A stretch of 64,000 nucleotides of DNA from NCBI RefSeq assembly GCF_005144585.1, contig NZ_SSMQ01000017.1, forward strand, positions 62,001 to 126,000, written 5' to 3'. The stretch comes from Polyangium fumosum. Its GTDB lineage: Bacteria; Myxococcota_A; Polyangia; Polyangiales; Polyangiaceae. The position numbers and the translations under genes are program-made. Numbering within the stretch: the stretch's first letter is position 1; every line of letters begins with the position of its first letter. Shown here piece after piece: positions 32,157 through 44,187 of the stretch. Below the pieces are notes generated by a model. That model was not told the DNA's origin. It made no database searches and worked only from the letters and a program-made list of their open reading frames with translations.

Positions 32157-34247
32157 GTGAGATCTTCCTCGCGTCGCGCCGCTGCTGCGCTGGCCGTCAC
32201 CCTCGGAAGCCTCGCGATCGCGCCCGCCGCGCGCGCGCTCGACCTGCCCGGGCCGGCGGGTGAGCCGATCGGGCTCGACGTCACCAACACCACGGTCGTC
32301 GACTATCGCTGGGACAATCGCAACCACGATCCAAGGGCGTTCAACCCGCGGCCGATCGTCGACGACGACTACGGCGAGTGGATCAACCGCCTGAACGTGC
32401 AGGCGACGTGGTGGCGCTTCCGCGTCGGCGTGCGGCTCGACTCGGCGCTCTACTACCTGACGACGAAGCGGACCGAGGCGCAGGTGATCGCGCAGCGCCA
32501 GATCGACGCGGTGAAGCAGGCGGATCCGAACGCCCAGGTCCCGCAAACGATCGACTATGCGAACCGCTTCTACAACGAGCTGAACACGCGGTTTCTGAAC
32601 AGCATCTACCCGGCCAAACTCTACGTCGGATACAACCAGCCGGGCCTCGACATCACGATCGGCGATTTCTACGCGCAGCTCGGCCGTGGCCTCGTGCTCA
32701 GCGTGCGCAAGATCGACGAGCTCGCGATCGACACGACGATCCGCGGCGGCAAGGTGGTCTTCGACAAGAAGCTCGGGCCGGCGCGGATCGGCGCCACGCT
32801 GCTCGCGGGGCAGATGAACCCGCTGCGCTTCGACGAGGTGAGCGGCCGGCGCCTGCACGGCGCAGGATCCCCCTTGTTTTTCGGCTTTCCGGACGCAAAG
32901 CCCGCGACGACGTACGCCATCAACGGGCAGCCGATCGTCGCCGAGGCGAGGCCGAGTTACCTCGAGGACACGATCTTCGGCGGCCGCGTCGAAGGCGGGA
33001 TCGACGCCGTCCAGTTCGCCGCGAACGCGTCGGTGCTGGTGCGCAAATCCTTCACCGAGGAGAACCTCGCGTGCAGGAGCGCCTGCGCGACGGGCGACTC
33101 GACGTGCGTGGATCACTGCTACGCGCAGTTCCCCGAGTTCACGGTCCTGCCCGGAGGCCGCTCGCACAACCAGATTCGGACGTTCAGCGGATCGGTGAAC
33201 GTGCCGTCGATCGCGGGGATCGGCGACCTTTACGTGGAGGTCGCGGGGCAGCAGCTCCGCGACGGGCACGTGGGCGCGATCGACGCGCAAGGCGCGGCGA
33301 CAGAGCGGCAAGCGGACGTGTCGGGGTACGCGGTATACGCGAACGCGAACTTCGGCCTCGGGAAACTCCAGCTTTCCTTGGAGGGCAAACACAACCGAAA
33401 ATTCTTCCCGCTCGGTTCGAACATCGACGTGACGACGCCGGGCTACAGCGCCCCCGAGTACAGCGTCGTCGCCTACAGCGCGCCGCCGACGGCGGAGCCG
33501 ATCTACATCGAGCCGATCGAGTCGCCGAACGTGTGCATGACCGGCGGCCGCGCGACGGCGAACTTCAAGTACGACGAGCACACGTCGGTCTACGGCTGGC
33601 TCGGTCGTTACCGGAGCTGGACCGAGGTGCCTACGAACGACCTCTGTCAGTCGATGGACGACCAGTTCCGCACGGACACGTGGGACACGGCCGTGGGCAT
33701 CGACATGAGCCGCGAGCAGGGCAAATCGCACGCGCGTGCCTGGATCGGCGCGCGTATCGCGGAGCGCGCGGTGCCCACGCTCGGCACGCGAGCGCCGGGC
33801 GAGACGGACGTCCTCTATTACGAGGGCTACATCCGCTACGACCTCGTCAAGCACATCAAGGGCCCGTTTTCGTTGCAGCTCCAAGGGTTTCACCGGAACC
33901 GCTACCTGCCCGCGACGCACGGTCGGGTGTGGAACGAGGGCGAGAACTACACGGCGCTCCACTGGTCGCCGCACCTCTCGGCGGTCTTCGGCTACGAGTA
34001 CTCGACGCGCCCCGGCTGCCAGCCCGAGCTCGCCGGTGCCGACGAGTTCAAGGTCGTGCTTTGCCACTACCTGAGCGGCGGCCTCACATACCGATCCGGG
34101 AGCACGGACTCGTGGGCCTCGCGGCTCGTGAACACCGTGAACCTCTTCGTCGGGCAGCGGCGCGGCGCGATCCGCTGCGTCTCCGGCGTCTGCCGCCTCT
34201 TCCCACCCTTCGAAGGCGCGCGGCTCGAGGTCGTCTCCCGGTTCTAG
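32157..34247 (+). CDS. Large outer-membrane beta-barrel protein of unknown function
   Basis: Protein of 696 residues from a GTG start, with a signal peptide (cut near ARALD). The chain is dominated by alternating amphipathic strands, for example VVDYRWDNRNHD, FRVGVRLDSALYYL, YVGYNQPGLDITIGDFYAQLGRGL and GYIRYDLVKHI. It ends in Phe, the usual signal for outer-membrane insertion. One loop holds several Cys (CRSACATGDSTCVDHC). It follows two thioredoxin-fold lipoprotein genes, 34 bp after the second; disulfides in its loops may be their substrate. I recognise no specific family with confidence. Confidence 0.78.
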   Translation: MRSSSRRAAAALAVTLGSLAIAPAARALDLPGPAGEPIGLDVTNTTVVDYRWDNRNHDPRAFNPRPIVDDDYGEWINRLNVQATWWRFRVGVRLDSALYYLTTKRTEAQVIAQRQIDAVKQADPNAQVPQTIDYANRFYNELNTRFLNSIYPAKLYVGYNQPGLDITIGDFYAQLGRGLVLSVRKIDELAIDTTIRGGKVVFDKKLGPARIGATLLAGQMNPLRFDEVSGRRLHGAGSPLFFGFPDAKPATTYAINGQPIVAEARPSYLEDTIFGGRVEGGIDAVQFAANASVLVRKSFTEENLACRSACATGDSTCVDHCYAQFPEFTVLPGGRSHNQIRTFSGSVNVPSIAGIGDLYVEVAGQQLRDGHVGAIDAQGAATERQADVSGYAVYANANFGLGKLQLSLEGKHNRKFFPLGSNIDVTTPGYSAPEYSVVAYSAPPTAEPIYIEPIESPNVCMTGGRATANFKYDEHTSVYGWLGRYRSWTEVPTNDLCQSMDDQFRTDTWDTAVGIDMSREQGKSHARAWIGARIAERAVPTLGTRAPGETDVLYYEGYIRYDLVKHIKGPFSLQLQGFHRNRYLPATHGRVWNEGENYTALHWSPHLSAVFGYEYSTRPGCQPELAGADEFKVVLCHYLSGGLTYRSGSTDSWASRLVNTVNLFVGQRRGAIRCVSGVCRLFPPFEGARLEVVSRF

Positions 34248-34259
34248 CCGGACAAACCG

Positions 34260-35591
34260 TTATTTTGCCCGGAGCATCGCGCACGCGACGCCCGTGCGCA
34301 CGCGCGGGTCGGCATCGACCGCGAGCAGCGCGGCGCGCCCGAGCTCGCCGAGCGCCACGAGCGACGTGCCCGCGGCCTTGCGCGCCTGCTCGCTCGTCGA
34401 GCGCGCGTCCTCCGTGAGGAGCGGGAGCACCTCGCGCGCACCCGCACGCGCGAGCGCCGCTTTCGCGAGCAACGCGCGGATGCCCTTGCCCTTCGCGATG
34501 CCGAGCAGCTTCTGCGTGATCTCGGCGCGCTCCTTCGGCTTCGCGCCCTCGCCCTCGGCCGGCGCCATCTCCAGGCCACGGCCGAGCGCCGCGATCGCGA
34601 CGTCTTCGTCCGCGTCGCTCCGAGCTTTCACGAGGGCCTCGCGCACGCTCGGCGTGGCGAGCGTCGCCGCGTGGATCGCGAACACCCGCTCGCGCGTCGA
34701 GCCCGTCTCGATCGACCGCGCGAGGATGCCCGCTGCGTCCTCCGCGCCGGGCCCGGGCTGACGGACGAGCACGGCCGCTGCCGCGATCTGCGGCAAGCCT
34801 CGTTCGGCCTGCGACACGCGCACGAGCTGCGCTCGCCCGCCCGCGTCCAGCGCGCGCGCCGAGGACCACGCGCCCACGATCGCGACCCGCTCGTCCTCGT
34901 CGGCCTTCACGAAGAGATCCTTCAGCGCGAGCACGACGCGCTCGCCGCCGAGGTTGCCGACCGCGTCGATCGCCTGCAAACGCGCGGGCGGGTGCGGATC
35001 GAGCCGCGCCGCTTCGAGCAGCGCCTCGGTGTCGTTCGGATCGAACGCGTCGAAGGCGGCCTTGAGCGCCGCGAGACGCACGGCCTGGTCCCCGTCGGTG
35101 AACAGGCTCCTGCGCTGCGTGCCGTCCGCGTACGCGACGAGCCCACGCGCCTCCACGGCGCGCCACGCGCTCGATGCGCCCTTCGACGCGAGTGCTGCGC
35201 GCGCTGCCTCTGCGAGATCGTCGCGATCCCAGAGGCGCGCATCGAAGCGGATGAGCGCTGCGATCGCCGCGACCTCGTCGCTGTCCGCGGCGCGCGCTTC
35301 GAGCACGTCGTCGAGCCCTTCGGCGCAGGACGGTAGCTCCCGGAGCTTGCTCACGCCGGCGTCCCCCTTCGCGGCCTTCACCTCTTGTTCGAGCACGACA
35401 CGCGCGATGCGCCGCGCCTCGGCCTCGCCGACGGCCTCCTGCGCGGCGCCGGACGCGAGCACGCGCCGCGCTCCGCCGAGATCGCCTTGCTCCGCGGCGC
35501 GCAGCGCCGGGCCTCCGCCGCAGCCTGCGGCGAGAGCGAGGACGAGGAGACTTCCAAGGGCGCGTGGGAGGTTCGTGCGGCGAGCGATCAT
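34260..35591 (-). CDS. HEAT/ARM-repeat lipoprotein
   Basis: Protein of 443 residues with an AAGGA ribosome site and lipobox LAAGC (about Cys23). The mature part is all-helical with repeating 30- to 35-residue helix pairs of HEAT type: AVRLAALKAAFDAF, ARLQAIDAVGNLG, DEDVAIAALGRGLE and EQARKAAGTSLVALGELG. Such repeats give a protein-binding solenoid. No catalytic motif. It converges with the outer-membrane protein gene (12 bp apart). Confidence 0.82.
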   Translation of the reverse strand: MIARRTNLPRALGSLLVLALAAGCGGGPALRAAEQGDLGGARRVLASGAAQEAVGEAEARRIARVVLEQEVKAAKGDAGVSKLRELPSCAEGLDDVLEARAADSDEVAAIAALIRFDARLWDRDDLAEAARAALASKGASSAWRAVEARGLVAYADGTQRRSLFTDGDQAVRLAALKAAFDAFDPNDTEALLEAARLDPHPPARLQAIDAVGNLGGERVVLALKDLFVKADEDERVAIVGAWSSARALDAGGRAQLVRVSQAERGLPQIAAAAVLVRQPGPGAEDAAGILARSIETGSTRERVFAIHAATLATPSVREALVKARSDADEDVAIAALGRGLEMAPAEGEGAKPKERAEITQKLLGIAKGKGIRALLAKAALARAGAREVLPLLTEDARSTSEQARKAAGTSLVALGELGRAALLAVDADPRVRTGVACAMLRAK

Positions 35592-35781
35592 CGGGCGTTC
35601 CTTTCGAGCTACCTGACCTCGCTCCTGCTCGCAAAGGCTTCCGTGGCCCGCGCGCGCTCGGCCCTTTCCCCCGCGCCTCCGGTGCGTCACCCTGCGCGCT
35701 TCGGGTGGCTCTTTTGTCTCCCGAACACGCCCATCGCGTCCGCGCCCCTACAGGCCTCGGCGTCGCGAGGGCCTTCGGTTC

Positions 35782-36717
35782 ATGCGTTTCGACGTCATCG
35801 CCAACATCACGGCTCGCCTCTACCGCCGGCGGCCCTCCCTCCTCGACGACGTGAGGCGCATCTGCGCAGGTGTCGCCGAGGTTCATCCCACCACGCAGGT
35901 CGACGAGCTCGACGCCGTCTGCGCGCGGATCGCGGCGCGCGGCACAGACCTCGTGATCCTCTCCGGCGGCGACGGCAGCTTCATGGCCGGCGTCACGGCG
36001 CTCGCGCGGGCCTTCGGCGAGGCCTCGCTTCCGCGGCTCGCGCTCCTGCCCGGCGGCACCGTCGCGACCGTCGCGCGGAACTTCGGCATGCAGGGGGATC
36101 CGACGCGGCTGCTCGCGCGGCTCTTCGCCTCCCGCACGCTCGCCTCCCGGCGCAGGGCCACGCTGCGCGTGCGTGAGGCGCGCGAGGGCGCGGAGACGAC
36201 GCGCATCGGCTTCATCTTCGGCACCGGCCTCGTCGCGCGGTTCTTCGACCTCTACTACGCGGACGGCGCGCGCGGGTACGGCGGCGCGGCGCGGATCGCC
36301 GGTCGGATCTTCGTCGAGTCGTTCGTCGACGGCCCGTATGCACAGCAGGTGCTCACGCCCATGCCGTGCACGATCGAGGTCGACGGGCATCGCCTCGGCT
36401 CCGATCGCTGGTCGCTCGTGTGCGCCTCCGTCGTGCGTGACCTCGGCCTCGGCATGCGCGTCAACCACCGCGCGGGCGAAGACCTCGATCGCCCGCACCT
36501 CGTCGCGAGCCCTCTGCCTCCACGCTCGCTTGGCCCGCGCGCGCCGCTCGTCCTCCTCGGAAAGCCCATCGGTGGCGCGGGCGCTTTTGATGATCTCGCG
36601 CGCTCGTTCGTCGTGCGCTTCTCCCCCGAAGGGCCCTACGTGCTCGACGGCGACGTGCTGCGCGCCTCGGAGGTCACGGTCTCCGCGGGCCCGTCCATCG
36701 ACGTCGTCACGTTCTGA
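35782..36717 (+). CDS. Diacylglycerol/sphingosine kinase-family lipid kinase
   Basis: Protein of 311 residues of the DAGK catalytic family. The ATP-binding GGDGSFMAGV and the LPGGTVATVARNFG motif are clear, and DGHRLGSDRWSLVCASV corresponds to the second domain. It should phosphorylate a lipid head group with ATP at the membrane; the exact lipid is unknown (YegS and DgkB are relatives). No neighbour indicates a pathway. It converges with the CBS-domain gene 12 bp downstream. Confidence 0.87.
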   Translation: MRFDVIANITARLYRRRPSLLDDVRRICAGVAEVHPTTQVDELDAVCARIAARGTDLVILSGGDGSFMAGVTALARAFGEASLPRLALLPGGTVATVARNFGMQGDPTRLLARLFASRTLASRRRATLRVREAREGAETTRIGFIFGTGLVARFFDLYYADGARGYGGAARIAGRIFVESFVDGPYAQQVLTPMPCTIEVDGHRLGSDRWSLVCASVVRDLGLGMRVNHRAGEDLDRPHLVASPLPPRSLGPRAPLVLLGKPIGGAGAFDDLARSFVVRFSPEGPYVLDGDVLRASEVTVSAGPSIDVVTF

Positions 36718-36729
36718 TCCGCGCGGCCG

Positions 36730-37377
36730 TCACGCACTCCGACGCGTCGGAGCCTTCCTCGTGGCCGCACCCTTCCGCGCCTGCGCCTTTACGGAGAGCT
36801 TCGGCACGATCTTCGTCGCCATCCCCTTCTTCGGCGCGATGGTCTTCGCGCTTCGAGTTGTCTTCGTCGCCGCAGCCTTCGTCGTCCCCGTCGCGAGCGA
36901 CGGCCTCGTCCTCGCCCTCGCGGGCGCCCGCGCGGCCGGCCGCTTCGCAGCTTGCGTGATCTTCCCGGCGCGAAGCGCGTCTCGCGCCATCGCCATGAAG
37001 TCCGTGTCGGTCACGATGCCGAGCAGCCGATCGTCTTCGTCCACCACGGGCAAGCAGCCGATCTTCTGCGTGAGCATGACGTCCGCTGCGTCCGCCGCGT
37101 CGTCGTCCGGCCCGATCGTGTCGACGGAGCCACGCATCACATGGCGGACGCACGTCTTCCGCTTCGCCTCGGCCGCGTCGTCCGCCGGCAGCTTCTCGAG
37201 GACGCGGCCCGTGGCTTCCAGGATGTCGCGGTGCGACAAGAGGCCCACGAGCACGTCGCCATCCAGCACGGGCAGGTGACGTATGCGCTCGACGGTCATG
37301 AGCTCTTCCGCGAACAGGATGTTGTCGCCGAGCTCGAGCGTGCTGACGGGCGCGCTCATGATCTCTCGCACCTTCAC
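36730..37377 (-). CDS. CBS-pair protein with Lys/Ala-rich histone-H1-like tail
   Basis: Protein of 215 residues. GTG 37377 has an excellent AAGGAGG ribosome site. Two CBS domains (about 4-60 and 75-135) carry typical VREIMSAPV, IRHLPVLDGDVLVGLLSHRD and IGCLPVVDEDDRLLGIVTDTD blocks, which normally bind adenosine nucleotides. The last 75 residues are almost entirely Lys, Ala, Arg, Thr and Pro (AAKRPAARAPARAR, TKAAATKTTRSAKT), like histone H1 or bacterial Hc1/AlgP tails. This suggests a nucleotide-sensing module linked to a nucleic-acid-binding tail. Confidence 0.87.
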   Translation of the reverse strand: MKVREIMSAPVSTLELGDNILFAEELMTVERIRHLPVLDGDVLVGLLSHRDILEATGRVLEKLPADDAAEAKRKTCVRHVMRGSVDTIGPDDDAADAADVMLTQKIGCLPVVDEDDRLLGIVTDTDFMAMARDALRAGKITQAAKRPAARAPARARTRPSLATGTTKAAATKTTRSAKTIAPKKGMATKIVPKLSVKAQARKGAATRKAPTRRSA

Positions 37378-37453
37378 GCGATCCTCCTTGTTCCCGCGCG
37401 CGCCGTGCGCACTGCACAACGTGATGACGCGCGACGCGCTGCACCACGCGTCA

Positions 37454-37484
37454 CGTGTGCATCTCGCGAGCCACGCGTGTGCAT
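37454..37484. promoter_or_regulatory. Direct repeat, possible operator upstream of the desaturase gene
   Basis: The 9-mer CGTGTGCAT occurs at 37454-37462 and again at 37476-37484, 22 bp apart, about two helical turns. It lies between the divergent CBS-protein and desaturase genes, 45 bp before the latter. It could bind a regulator; no experimental basis. Confidence 0.3.
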
Positions 37485-37528
37485 GACCGAATCGTGACGG
37501 GACGCAGGGCGACGGCTGAAGAGCGCAT

Positions 37529-40508
<2,980 letters not shown>

Positions 40509-41417
40509 ATGCGTCTTGCCCGTGTCCTCCTTCCGTCCTCGCCGGTCCCGCGGATCGCGCTCGAACGTGACGGCTGCCTCTACGACGTCGCCGAGCTCGA
40601 GCGGATGCGTGAAGGGCTGCTCCTCGACGAGGACGAGGGCTTGTCCGTCGCCGAAGATTTTTTCACGCGCGTCTTCTCCGTCGGCGGCGCGGGCCTCGAT
40701 GTCCTGGACGATGGACTCTGCGCCGGCAATCGCCCCACGGAAGCGAGGCTCTGGCCCGACGCATTGCTCTGGCTCCCGCCTTGTTTGCCCGAGCGCGCGC
40801 TCTTCGTGCAGCTCGTCGGCACGGCCGACGGCGAAGAGCCTCGCTACCACCTCGGCAACCCGCGCGGATTGTTGGGGCACCAAGAATCGGTCGCCTTCCC
40901 GCCGACCGAGCTGCGGCCCGACGTCGAGATCTCGATCGCGGCGCTGCTTGGCGACGAGCTCCGCGCCGCGACCGTAGACGAAGCCGAGCGAGCGATCCTC
41001 GGCTTCACGATCCTGCTCGGCTGGGTCGCGCGACAACAGGAGCGAACGAGCGGAGTTTTGCGCGCGCGGGACTTCGCGGCGACGCTCGGCCCGGTGCTCG
41101 TCACGAAGGACGAAGCCGGCGCGCTCGACGACGCGCGCGTGCGTCTGCGCGTGGGCGGCGTGATCGAAGAGCTCGCGCGTCCCGCGGCGCCGGCGCTCTC
41201 GTTCGCCGAGTCGCTCGCCTTCGTCAGCCGCCACGTCACGCTGCTGCCGGGCGATATCGTTGGTGCTCCACCGATCGAAGGCGGCAGCGAGGCCGCGCGG
41301 CGCCTCGGCCTCACCTTTGGCGCGACGCTCGAAGTCGCGGTGGATCGTCTCGGAAAGGTCGCAGCGCGGCCCGTGCGTGGGCCCGCGCCGCCGCCGTTTC
41401 GTCGCGTGAAGAGCTAG
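40509..41417 (+). CDS. Fumarylacetoacetate hydrolase (FAH)-like protein, diverged
   Basis: Protein of 302 residues whose C-terminal half resembles the FAH fold: FPPTELRPDVEISIAALLG, then DEAERAILGFTILLGWVAR, DFAATLGPVLVTKDE and GDIVGAPPIEGG. The family hydrolyses C-C bonds in aromatic degradation with a metal held by acidic residues. The usual NDVSARD-type metal-binding segment after the GYT motif is replaced by GWVARQQER here, so activity is uncertain. The N-terminal 85 residues are not recognised. Its stop shares a CTAG tetranucleotide with the convergent next gene. Confidence 0.6.
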   Translation: MRLARVLLPSSPVPRIALERDGCLYDVAELERMREGLLLDEDEGLSVAEDFFTRVFSVGGAGLDVLDDGLCAGNRPTEARLWPDALLWLPPCLPERALFVQLVGTADGEEPRYHLGNPRGLLGHQESVAFPPTELRPDVEISIAALLGDELRAATVDEAERAILGFTILLGWVARQQERTSGVLRARDFAATLGPVLVTKDEAGALDDARVRLRVGGVIEELARPAAPALSFAESLAFVSRHVTLLPGDIVGAPPIEGGSEAARRLGLTFGATLEVAVDRLGKVAARPVRGPAPPPFRRVKS

Positions 41418-41908
41418 AACCGACCGACGAGCCCGAGCCCGGTCATGTTCGGCGCCACGATCGGCACCGGCATGAGGAACGCGCTCTGCTCCGCCTCCGC
41501 GGGCTTCGGCGCGACCGCCTCGGTCTTCATGATGATCCCCTCGGCGATGAGCGCGAGCCCGCCGATCTGCGCGAGTCCGCCGAGCCCCGTCAGAAGTCCG
41601 CGTATCCAGATCGATCCGGAGCAATCGGTTGCCGTGGGATCTCCGCACTTGTTCTCGGCGATCGCCATCCACGGCCCGACGATCGGGATCTTCAAGGACT
41701 CCGCGCCCGGCGCGTCGGGCCAGCTCGTCGCGGCCACGAAGCCGACGCCGTAGGCGATCGCCGTGATCGCGAGCCCGCCGCCGATGAGCTTCGGCCGCAC
41801 CGACGACGGCGGATACCGCGGCGCCGGGGCTTCATCCGTCTCCTCGGCGAAGCTCTGCGACGAGCCGAGCAGGAGCGCGAGCGTGACGAGGATCGAGGCG
41901 CGCTTCAT
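41414..41908 (-). CDS. Small envelope protein with signal peptide
   Basis: Protein of 164 residues with a signal peptide (cut near SQSFA) and two more hydrophobic segments, GGGLAITAIAYGVGFVAATS and a Leu/Gly-rich LLTGLGGLAQIGGLALIAEG. A Cys pair (CGDPTATDC) sits between them. It ends in Gly-Arg-Phe. Possibly a small membrane or surface protein; no family recognised. It starts 8 bp after the preceding lipoprotein gene and is probably cotranscribed with it. Confidence 0.72.
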   Translation of the reverse strand: MKRASILVTLALLLGSSQSFAEETDEAPAPRYPPSSVRPKLIGGGLAITAIAYGVGFVAATSWPDAPGAESLKIPIVGPWMAIAENKCGDPTATDCSGSIWIRGLLTGLGGLAQIGGLALIAEGIIMKTEAVAPKPAEAEQSAFLMPVPIVAPNMTGLGLVGRF

Positions 41909-41916
41909 TCCGCTCG

Positions 41917-42450
41917 TCACTTCTTCTTCGGCGGCGTCGCCGGGGCGGCCTTCGCGGGCAGGTTCACCGTGTACTTCACGACTTTCGGATCCCCATCGAA
42001 GGGCAGGCAATACTCGCCGATGAACGAGCGCTTGATGCACTGCTCGACCGGCGTGCCCGCGAACGGTGCGCCGACCTCGACATCGGTGATCTTACCGATC
42101 TTGCCGTCGAACGTGACCGACACCGGGCCCTCGCCCGTGGGGCCGTTCTCGACGACGGTCGCGCAGTTCGCGGCCTTCGACTGGCCACGCTTCAGCGCGA
42201 TTTCCATCTGCTTGATCTGATCCTCGTTGAGCTTCGCCGGCTCGGACGAGCCGGTCCACTTCGTATCCTCGCCGGTGTCGCCGGACGGAGGTTCGCCCTT
42301 CGCGCTGCTCTCGTCGGTGGCCTTTGCCGGCGGTTTTTCCCACGTGGAGTCGTCGCCGGCTTGCTTCGGCTGAGCGCCGCCGCAGGCCACGAGCAGGAGG
42401 GAGGTCAAGAGCCCCAGGGTGAGGTGCGAGGTCGAGGTGCGAAGAGCCAC
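41917..42450 (-). CDS. Small lipoprotein with TonB-like C-terminal domain
   Basis: Protein of 177 residues starting at GTG 42450 with a GGAGAAG ribosome site. Lipobox LLVAC (about Cys23) is followed by a charged, Pro/Ser/Asp-rich linker (to about 75). The C-terminal part, with AANCATVVENGPTGEG, GKITDVEVGAPFAGTPVEQCI and VKYTVNLP, resembles the TonB C-terminal-like domain found in many myxobacterial lipoproteins (two Cys could form a disulfide). The resemblance is from pattern only. First gene of a two-gene unit. Confidence 0.75.
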   Translation of the reverse strand: MALRTSTSHLTLGLLTSLLLVACGGAQPKQAGDDSTWEKPPAKATDESSAKGEPPSGDTGEDTKWTGSSEPAKLNEDQIKQMEIALKRGQSKAANCATVVENGPTGEGPVSVTFDGKIGKITDVEVGAPFAGTPVEQCIKRSFIGEYCLPFDGDPKVVKYTVNLPAKAAPATPPKKK

Positions 42451-42584
42451 GGTCTTCTCCGGTCCCAAAGAGAGGATCGAGTTTGACTCGACCCTAGCAA
42501 GGTCTCGCGCTGTCCGCACAATGAAAGCCCACGACTGCTGTCGTCGGATGCGCGCGCCCGACCCGGACGTTGTAGGAAGCTCCC

Positions 42585-44108
42585 ATGCACCAAGGCAGCC
42601 GTCTCCGCCCCACGCTCGCCGGCCTCGCGCTCCTCGCCCTCACCGCCTCGGCGCGCTCGGAGGTCCCGAGCCCCGCCGCGAGCCCGGCGCAGGCGCAGGC
42701 AGAGCGCCCGAGCGGAGACGCCCCGGCGCGCCCGCGCGCGTCGATCGAGGCAGGGCCGATCCTGCAAGCAATGGAGAAGCTCGCGACGGACGTAAAGGGC
42801 TGGGGCGGGACCGTCGGCGTCGCCGTCGTCGACGTGGGCACAGGCGAGACGGTCGCCGCGCGCGATGGGCATGCAACCTTCAACCCTGCATCGAACGCGA
42901 AGCTCGTGACGGCCGCTGCGGCGCTGCGCCTGCTCGGGCCGGGGCATCGTTTCGTGACGGGCCTCTACGGCAAGCTCGACGGCGATCGTGTCCCGGAGCT
43001 CGTCCTGCGCGGGCAGGGGGATCCTTCGCTCGACGGCGGGGCGCTCTGGCCCATGGTGCGCGAGCTCGTGACCGCGGGCGTGCGGCGCGTGGGCGCGATC
43101 GTCGTCGACCAGAGTTACTTCGACGATCGCTTCGTGCCGCCGGCGTTCGAGGAGCAGCCGAACGAATGGGCGCCGTTCCGCGCGCCGGTCTCCGCGGTCG
43201 CGCTCGACGAGAACACGGTGACGCTCTCGGTGCGCGCGGCGGAGAAGGGCAAGGACGCGCAGGTGCGCGTTGATCCGCTCGGGTTCGTGGACGTCGTCGG
43301 GACGGTGCGGACGACGAAGAAGGGAGATCCGGAGAAGATCACGCTCGAGCTCTCGCCGAAGGGAGATCGCCTCGTCGCGCGCGTGGGCGGTCATCTGCCC
43401 GAGAACTCGCGTGTCGTGCGTGTTCGGCGGCGCCTCGACGATCCGCGCCTCGTGCCGGGTCATGCGCTGCGCGCGGTCCTCGCGTCGGCGGGCATCGAGG
43501 TCGAGGGACCCGTGAAGCTCGGCGGCGCCAAGGAAAAGCGCCTGCTCGCGTCGCATCGATCCCGCCCGCTCGGCGAGCTGCTCGCGCTGCTCGGGAAGGA
43601 CAGCGACAACTTCTACGCCGAGATGATCTTCAAGGCCGTCGGTGCCGAGAAGAAGGCGCGCCCGGGCACGGCCGAGGGCGCGGCCGAGGTCATCACCGCT
43701 TACCTCAAGGAAATCGGCGCGTTCGAGGAGGGGATGGTCGTGAAAAACGGCTCGGGCCTCTTCGACGCGAACCGCATCACGCCGCTCGGCACCACCGCGC
43801 TCCTCCGCGCCGCGTATCGCGACGTGACCATGGGCCCCGAGTTCCTCGCGCACCTCGCGGTCGGCGGCGTCGACGGCACGCTCCGCGGGCGCTTCAAGAA
43901 CCTCGGGGATCGCGGCATCGTCCGCGCCAAGACCGGCACCTTGAACGCCGTCGCATCGCTCTCCGGCTACGTGCTCGGGCCTCCGGGCCGCGCGCCGCTC
44001 GCGTTCTCCATTTACGTGAACGGCATTCCCGACAAGGTCGGCCAAGCGCGTGGCGGGATCGACAAGGTCGTCGAGGCGGCCGCGCGCGCCCTCTGGAAGG
44101 ACCGGTAG
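42585..44108 (+). CDS. dacB: Penicillin-binding protein 4-type D-Ala-D-Ala carboxypeptidase/endopeptidase
   Basis: S13-family peptidoglycan hydrolase of 507 residues with a signal peptide. Active-site motifs are S103-NAK106 (SxxK), SDN in KDSDNFYAEM, and KTG (449-451). The large insert between SxxK and SxN is typical of PBP4/DacB. It trims peptidoglycan stem peptides or cross-links in the periplasm. An Ala/Pro-rich linker separates the signal from the domain. A terminator hairpin follows at 44188-44220. Confidence 0.94.
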   Translation: MHQGSRLRPTLAGLALLALTASARSEVPSPAASPAQAQAERPSGDAPARPRASIEAGPILQAMEKLATDVKGWGGTVGVAVVDVGTGETVAARDGHATFNPASNAKLVTAAAALRLLGPGHRFVTGLYGKLDGDRVPELVLRGQGDPSLDGGALWPMVRELVTAGVRRVGAIVVDQSYFDDRFVPPAFEEQPNEWAPFRAPVSAVALDENTVTLSVRAAEKGKDAQVRVDPLGFVDVVGTVRTTKKGDPEKITLELSPKGDRLVARVGGHLPENSRVVRVRRRLDDPRLVPGHALRAVLASAGIEVEGPVKLGGAKEKRLLASHRSRPLGELLALLGKDSDNFYAEMIFKAVGAEKKARPGTAEGAAEVITAYLKEIGAFEEGMVVKNGSGLFDANRITPLGTTALLRAAYRDVTMGPEFLAHLAVGGVDGTLRGRFKNLGDRGIVRAKTGTLNAVASLSGYVLGPPGRAPLAFSIYVNGIPDKVGQARGGIDKVVEAAARALWKDR

Positions 44109-44187
44109 CTCGAGAGCATCGCTTGCTCAGATCGCGCACGCCGTGCCGTGCGTGTATGACACGAATGTCATACCCCCTCGAAAGCCA

